A stretch of 5,601 bases of DNA from Gammaproteobacteria bacterium (GTDB lineage: Bacteria > Pseudomonadota > Gammaproteobacteria > Pseudomonadales > UBA3067): positions 1-5,601 of the forward strand of contig NVVB01000116.1 in NCBI GenBank assembly GCA_002402085.1, written 5' to 3'. This document shows, piece after piece, positions 3,764 to 5,601 of the stretch. The notes beneath the pieces were generated by a model. The model ran no database searches, was not told the DNA's origin, and saw only the letters and a program-made list of their open reading frames with translations. The position numbers were made by a program, and so were the translations under genes. Every line of letters starts with the position of its first letter. Positions within the stretch are counted from its first letter, which is position 1.

Positions 3764-5094
3764 ATCTCGAAACCGACAACACTGTCGTTAAGTCTACTTT
3801 CAATCCAGCTGACTATGTTGATGATCAACACTGGGGGGTCATCAACTATCTTCGAAGTAGACCCCAGTTAAGAACAATTCCAAATCACATTGAAGGTGTG
3901 CTGTCATCGATCGAAGCAGGTGAGCAAGCCCTCAATCATGAGATCAAATCTCAGATTCAGCTATCAATCATTCAAGCGGCCCGTAGAGCTATCGAACTTG
4001 AGTTAGCTCCGATGGCTGAACGCCGTAAATTTGAACAACGCTTGGCATACATGATCGCTCGTGAAGTTGTGCCTAAATACGGTGCCTTTGATAAGTCCAT
4101 CAAGGATCTCCCAGGCAAGCTATCAAACTGCCGTCAGTGCGGAAAAATTGGCGTTGATACCGGTGGTGATAAACGTTTCTTCTGGGATACAAAGTGCAAC
4201 TGTTCAAAGATATGTCCGGACGAAATGCGCTATGAATCCCAGCGTTTAACAGAAAAGTACATCCCTCACATGCTCATGCACCTAAACGCTAACCGGCGTT
4301 TAAAGCTGCAAAAATTTGTAATATCCCCCAGGAATGTTCCTAAGGAAAAACTACACGAGGCCAAGTCTAGGTTGTTTAAGACCTGGGCGAATATCAATCG
4401 CCGTAAAGTATGCGAACACCTAACCGGTGCTTTGGTAGTCCAGGAAGATCCGTTAGCCGCTGGTGATGAAACTTGGAATGTTCACCTAAACGTCCTGGTC
4501 CTGGTCGGCGGTCACTTCAATTGGTCAGCGTTCAGGAGCGAGTTTGCACGGATGTGGGGTGATGAGGACGTGCAAATCGATTTCGTCACTGAGCACCGTA
4601 TGAAGCAATTGACCGAGGCAAAGTTACGGCGTCAAGGTCGTACCGAGCCAGCCACCAGAGAGCTGGTGTTAATCCATTCAATCAACGAAATGGTGAAGTA
4701 TGTTTGCAAAATATCTGGCTCTGATCATCAGCACTCTGATGACGGTAATCATGATGGTGATGTTAATACTGCTGATGGCAGTGCTAAAGGTAGCCGAAGC
4801 CGAAAGATTGAAGCTAGACCTATGGACAAGTGGCCAGGAGAGCGTTTCTACGAGTGGTTCAGTGCAAACCGAGGGTTTAGACGTACTCGCTCCTATGGCG
4901 TCCTGTACAACGTCCCAGTTCAATCTGAGGAAGAAAGAGAGGTTGAGTGGTTCGGCTTTGTCAAATGGAATGATCAAGTAGATCGCTACGAAGTACATAC
5001 CTCCTTTATTGGTTTAATACCGGCGGATAAGTTCGCAACTCAAACCCACACAAAACCCACAAATCAACAAAATTGGAGGCCGCCTGATGGCTAG
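3760..5094 (+). CDS. rep: Rolling-circle replication initiator (HUH endonuclease, Rep_1-like)
   Basis: 444 aa from GTG 3760 (AAGAGG 3747-3752 at 7 nt; the GTGA overlap couples it to the gene before); TTG 3757 is too close to the ribosome binding site. An N-terminal helical region (about 1-115) precedes a Cys cluster C124-x2-C127...C146-x-C148-x3-C152 that probably binds zinc, as in many plasmid Reps before motif 1. Motif 1 is FVISPRNVP (186-194). Motif 2 is TWNVHLNVLVLV, with H242-L-N244 in the place of H-U-H. Motif 3 is NEMVKYVCK with Y314 as the likely nicking tyrosine and K317. The single tyrosine and the motif spacing fit the Rep_1 (pC194-like) superfamily rather than two-tyrosine phiX174/P2-type proteins. 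After motif 3 comes an acidic, low-complexity insert (about 322-348: DHQHSDDGNHDGDVNTADGS), then an R/W/F-rich C-terminal part that may contact DNA. It would nick one strand at the origin, bind its 5' end and start rolling-circle synthesis. N in place of the second H is unusual and could weaken or alter metal use. Confidence 0.85.
   Translation: MNLETDNTVVKSTFNPADYVDDQHWGVINYLRSRPQLRTIPNHIEGVLSSIEAGEQALNHEIKSQIQLSIIQAARRAIELELAPMAERRKFEQRLAYMIAREVVPKYGAFDKSIKDLPGKLSNCRQCGKIGVDTGGDKRFFWDTKCNCSKICPDEMRYESQRLTEKYIPHMLMHLNANRRLKLQKFVISPRNVPKEKLHEAKSRLFKTWANINRRKVCEHLTGALVVQEDPLAAGDETWNVHLNVLVLVGGHFNWSAFRSEFARMWGDEDVQIDFVTEHRMKQLTEAKLRRQGRTEPATRELVLIHSINEMVKYVCKISGSDHQHSDDGNHDGDVNTADGSAKGSRSRKIEARPMDKWPGERFYEWFSANRGFRRTRSYGVLYNVPVQSEEEREVEWFGFVKWNDQVDRYEVHTSFIGLIPADKFATQTHTKPTNQQNWRPPDG
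4725..4742. repeat. Perfect 7-bp hairpin inside rep
   Basis: TCATCAG (4725-4731) and CTGATGA (4736-4742) surround the 4-nt loop CACT. It lies in the codons for the acidic insert just after the nicking-tyrosine motif. Rolling-circle origins in some phages lie within the rep gene, so it is a possible nick-site stem; the low-complexity GAT-rich coding could also give it by chance. Confidence 0.35.
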
Positions 5095-5461
5095 ACTACC
5101 TTCGGGTCGATTAATCGGTACCTTGGACGTAAAACACCTGGTATCGCTCATAGGAAATACTGTCGAGGTGCGCCGCTCGAAGCGTAAGGACCCCGCTTAT
5201 CCGCTGTATCTCTCGACATGTATCGGGCCGATTCACCTTAACCATGATCAAGCTCAAGAAATGGTGTTGGAAAATGCCGTTATTGCTGGGGCAGGGGAGA
5301 GCGTACCCGTGTCAGTACCCGCGACCGAGGTTAAAAAAGCGGGTTCGGTGCTTTTAGATAATCCTGGAATGCCGGTACCGGCACCGGATGATGAAATAGC
5401 GCCGGACCCAAGTGAAAATGCGGGTGAACCCGCTGGTATATTTGGATTGAGGTTTGATTAA
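5087..5461 (+). CDS. Hypothetical protein with an acidic, Pro/Ala-rich tail, after Rep
   Basis: 124 aa; ATG 5087 with a strong GGAGG (5075-5079, 7-nt spacer) and an 8-nt overlap with the end of rep. The part before it is A/C-rich and unstructured, which favours translation. Residues 1-72 look like a small basic beta-rich domain (LIGTLDVKHLVSLIGNTVEVRRSKRK, YPLYLSTCIGPIHLNHDQAQEMV). From about 72 to the end the chain is low complexity: VPVSVPATEVKK, PGMPVPAPDDEIAPDPSENAGEPAG, finishing IFGLRFD, with F residues at an acidic end. A basic folded domain followed by a disordered acidic tail with an aromatic tip is the layout of single-stranded DNA-binding proteins, which would suit a rolling-circle system. 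That is an idea from architecture only; I do not recognise a family. The TAA stop overlaps the next ATG (TAATG). Confidence 0.75.
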   Translation: MARLPSGRLIGTLDVKHLVSLIGNTVEVRRSKRKDPAYPLYLSTCIGPIHLNHDQAQEMVLENAVIAGAGESVPVSVPATEVKKAGSVLLDNPGMPVPAPDDEIAPDPSENAGEPAGIFGLRFD

Positions 5462-5601
5462 TGACTACTGAACTAGACCAGGAGCTGACCAGGTTAACGA
5501 ATTCGGCCGCAAGTACTGTGGATTTCCCTGGGTCCACCGGTGAAGCGGTGCCAGAAGGCGAAGTGCCATCGAATCCGATGTTCGATATGACCGGTCCGCA
5601 G
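5461..5601 (+). CDS. N-terminal fragment of an unknown protein (3' end outside window)
   Basis: ATG 5461 overlaps the previous stop (TAATG) and has GAGG (5449-5452) at 8 nt. Forty-seven codons are visible and the frame is open to the window edge. The residues (MTTELDQELTRLTNSAASTV, then DFPGSTGEAVPEGEVPSNPMFD) are acidic, rich in Thr, Ser, Pro and Gly, and probably disordered, with a short N-terminal helix and no signal peptide. Nothing identifies a family. It continues the same operon, so it is either the next replication gene or the first gene of a structural block. Confidence 0.7.
   Translation, partial: MTTELDQELTRLTNSAASTVDFPGSTGEAVPEGEVPSNPMFDMTGPQ

Noticed and set aside
4678..4998. 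Open frames on both strands inside rep
   Set aside because: They are shadows of the rep frame; the hydrophobic products come from GAT/CAT-rich codons of the acidic insert read in other frames.
1..5601. tRNA genes, rRNA, CRISPR arrays, insertion sequences
   Set aside because: I saw no cloverleaf-type element, no regularly spaced repeats, and no transposase or terminal inverted repeats.

Overview
The window most likely comes from a small phage, or a phage-like plasmid or prophage, of a gammaproteobacterium (perhaps marine). The reasons are: (i) a tightly overlapping cassette of very small membrane and virion-type proteins, including one with the RNxNPGNI...APPIEN signature shared by structural or lytic proteins of many small phages; (ii) a leftward helix-turn-helix repressor of the DUF3693 type, which is typical of Vibrio/Pseudoalteromonas-type phages; (iii) a rolling-circle (HUH) replication initiator. 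No tail, terminase, capsid or integrase gene is visible. The gene content resembles tailless, membrane-containing phages (corticovirus- or FLiP-like), but this is inference, because no capsid gene or packaging ATPase lies in the window.

Layout. 1-1847 (+): the 3' end of a late-type operon with seven genes (one partial), all overlapping or within 4 nt. They encode a beta-rich probable virion surface protein, an NPGNI-family protein with an N-terminal membrane anchor, a small membrane protein, an unknown 71-aa protein, a 50-aa SAP-domain protein, and two small membrane proteins. The operon ends at a strong intrinsic terminator (1909-1948). 1949-2205: a noncoding gap between convergent units that holds several hairpins and a weak leftward terminator. 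2206-2478 (-): the repressor. 2479-2763: a divergent control region with three TGAG-N5/6-CTCA dyads, one of them inside the spacer of a rightward sigma70-like promoter, followed by a long hairpin. 2764-5601 (+): a probable early operon with two unknown small proteins, a winged-helix regulator, a 60-bp control island (30-nt dyad flanked by a 10-bp direct repeat), a ribbon-helix-helix protein, the 444-aa Rep, an unknown protein with an acidic Pro-rich tail, and the 5' end of another gene.

How it may work. The repressor would bind the three dyads and keep the rightward operon silent. The ribbon-helix-helix protein, read just before Rep and overlapping it by 4 nt, would set Rep level or copy number, in the manner of CopG-RepB of pMV158-type plasmids. 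Rep would nick an origin and start rolling-circle synthesis. The 3494-3554 island, the 2627-2697 hairpin and the 1949-2205 gap are the best candidates for origin or operator DNA. The points most worth following are the plasmid-style RHH-Rep module inside a phage-like genome, the HLN (rather than HUH) metal motif in Rep, and the two well-formed regulatory arrays.
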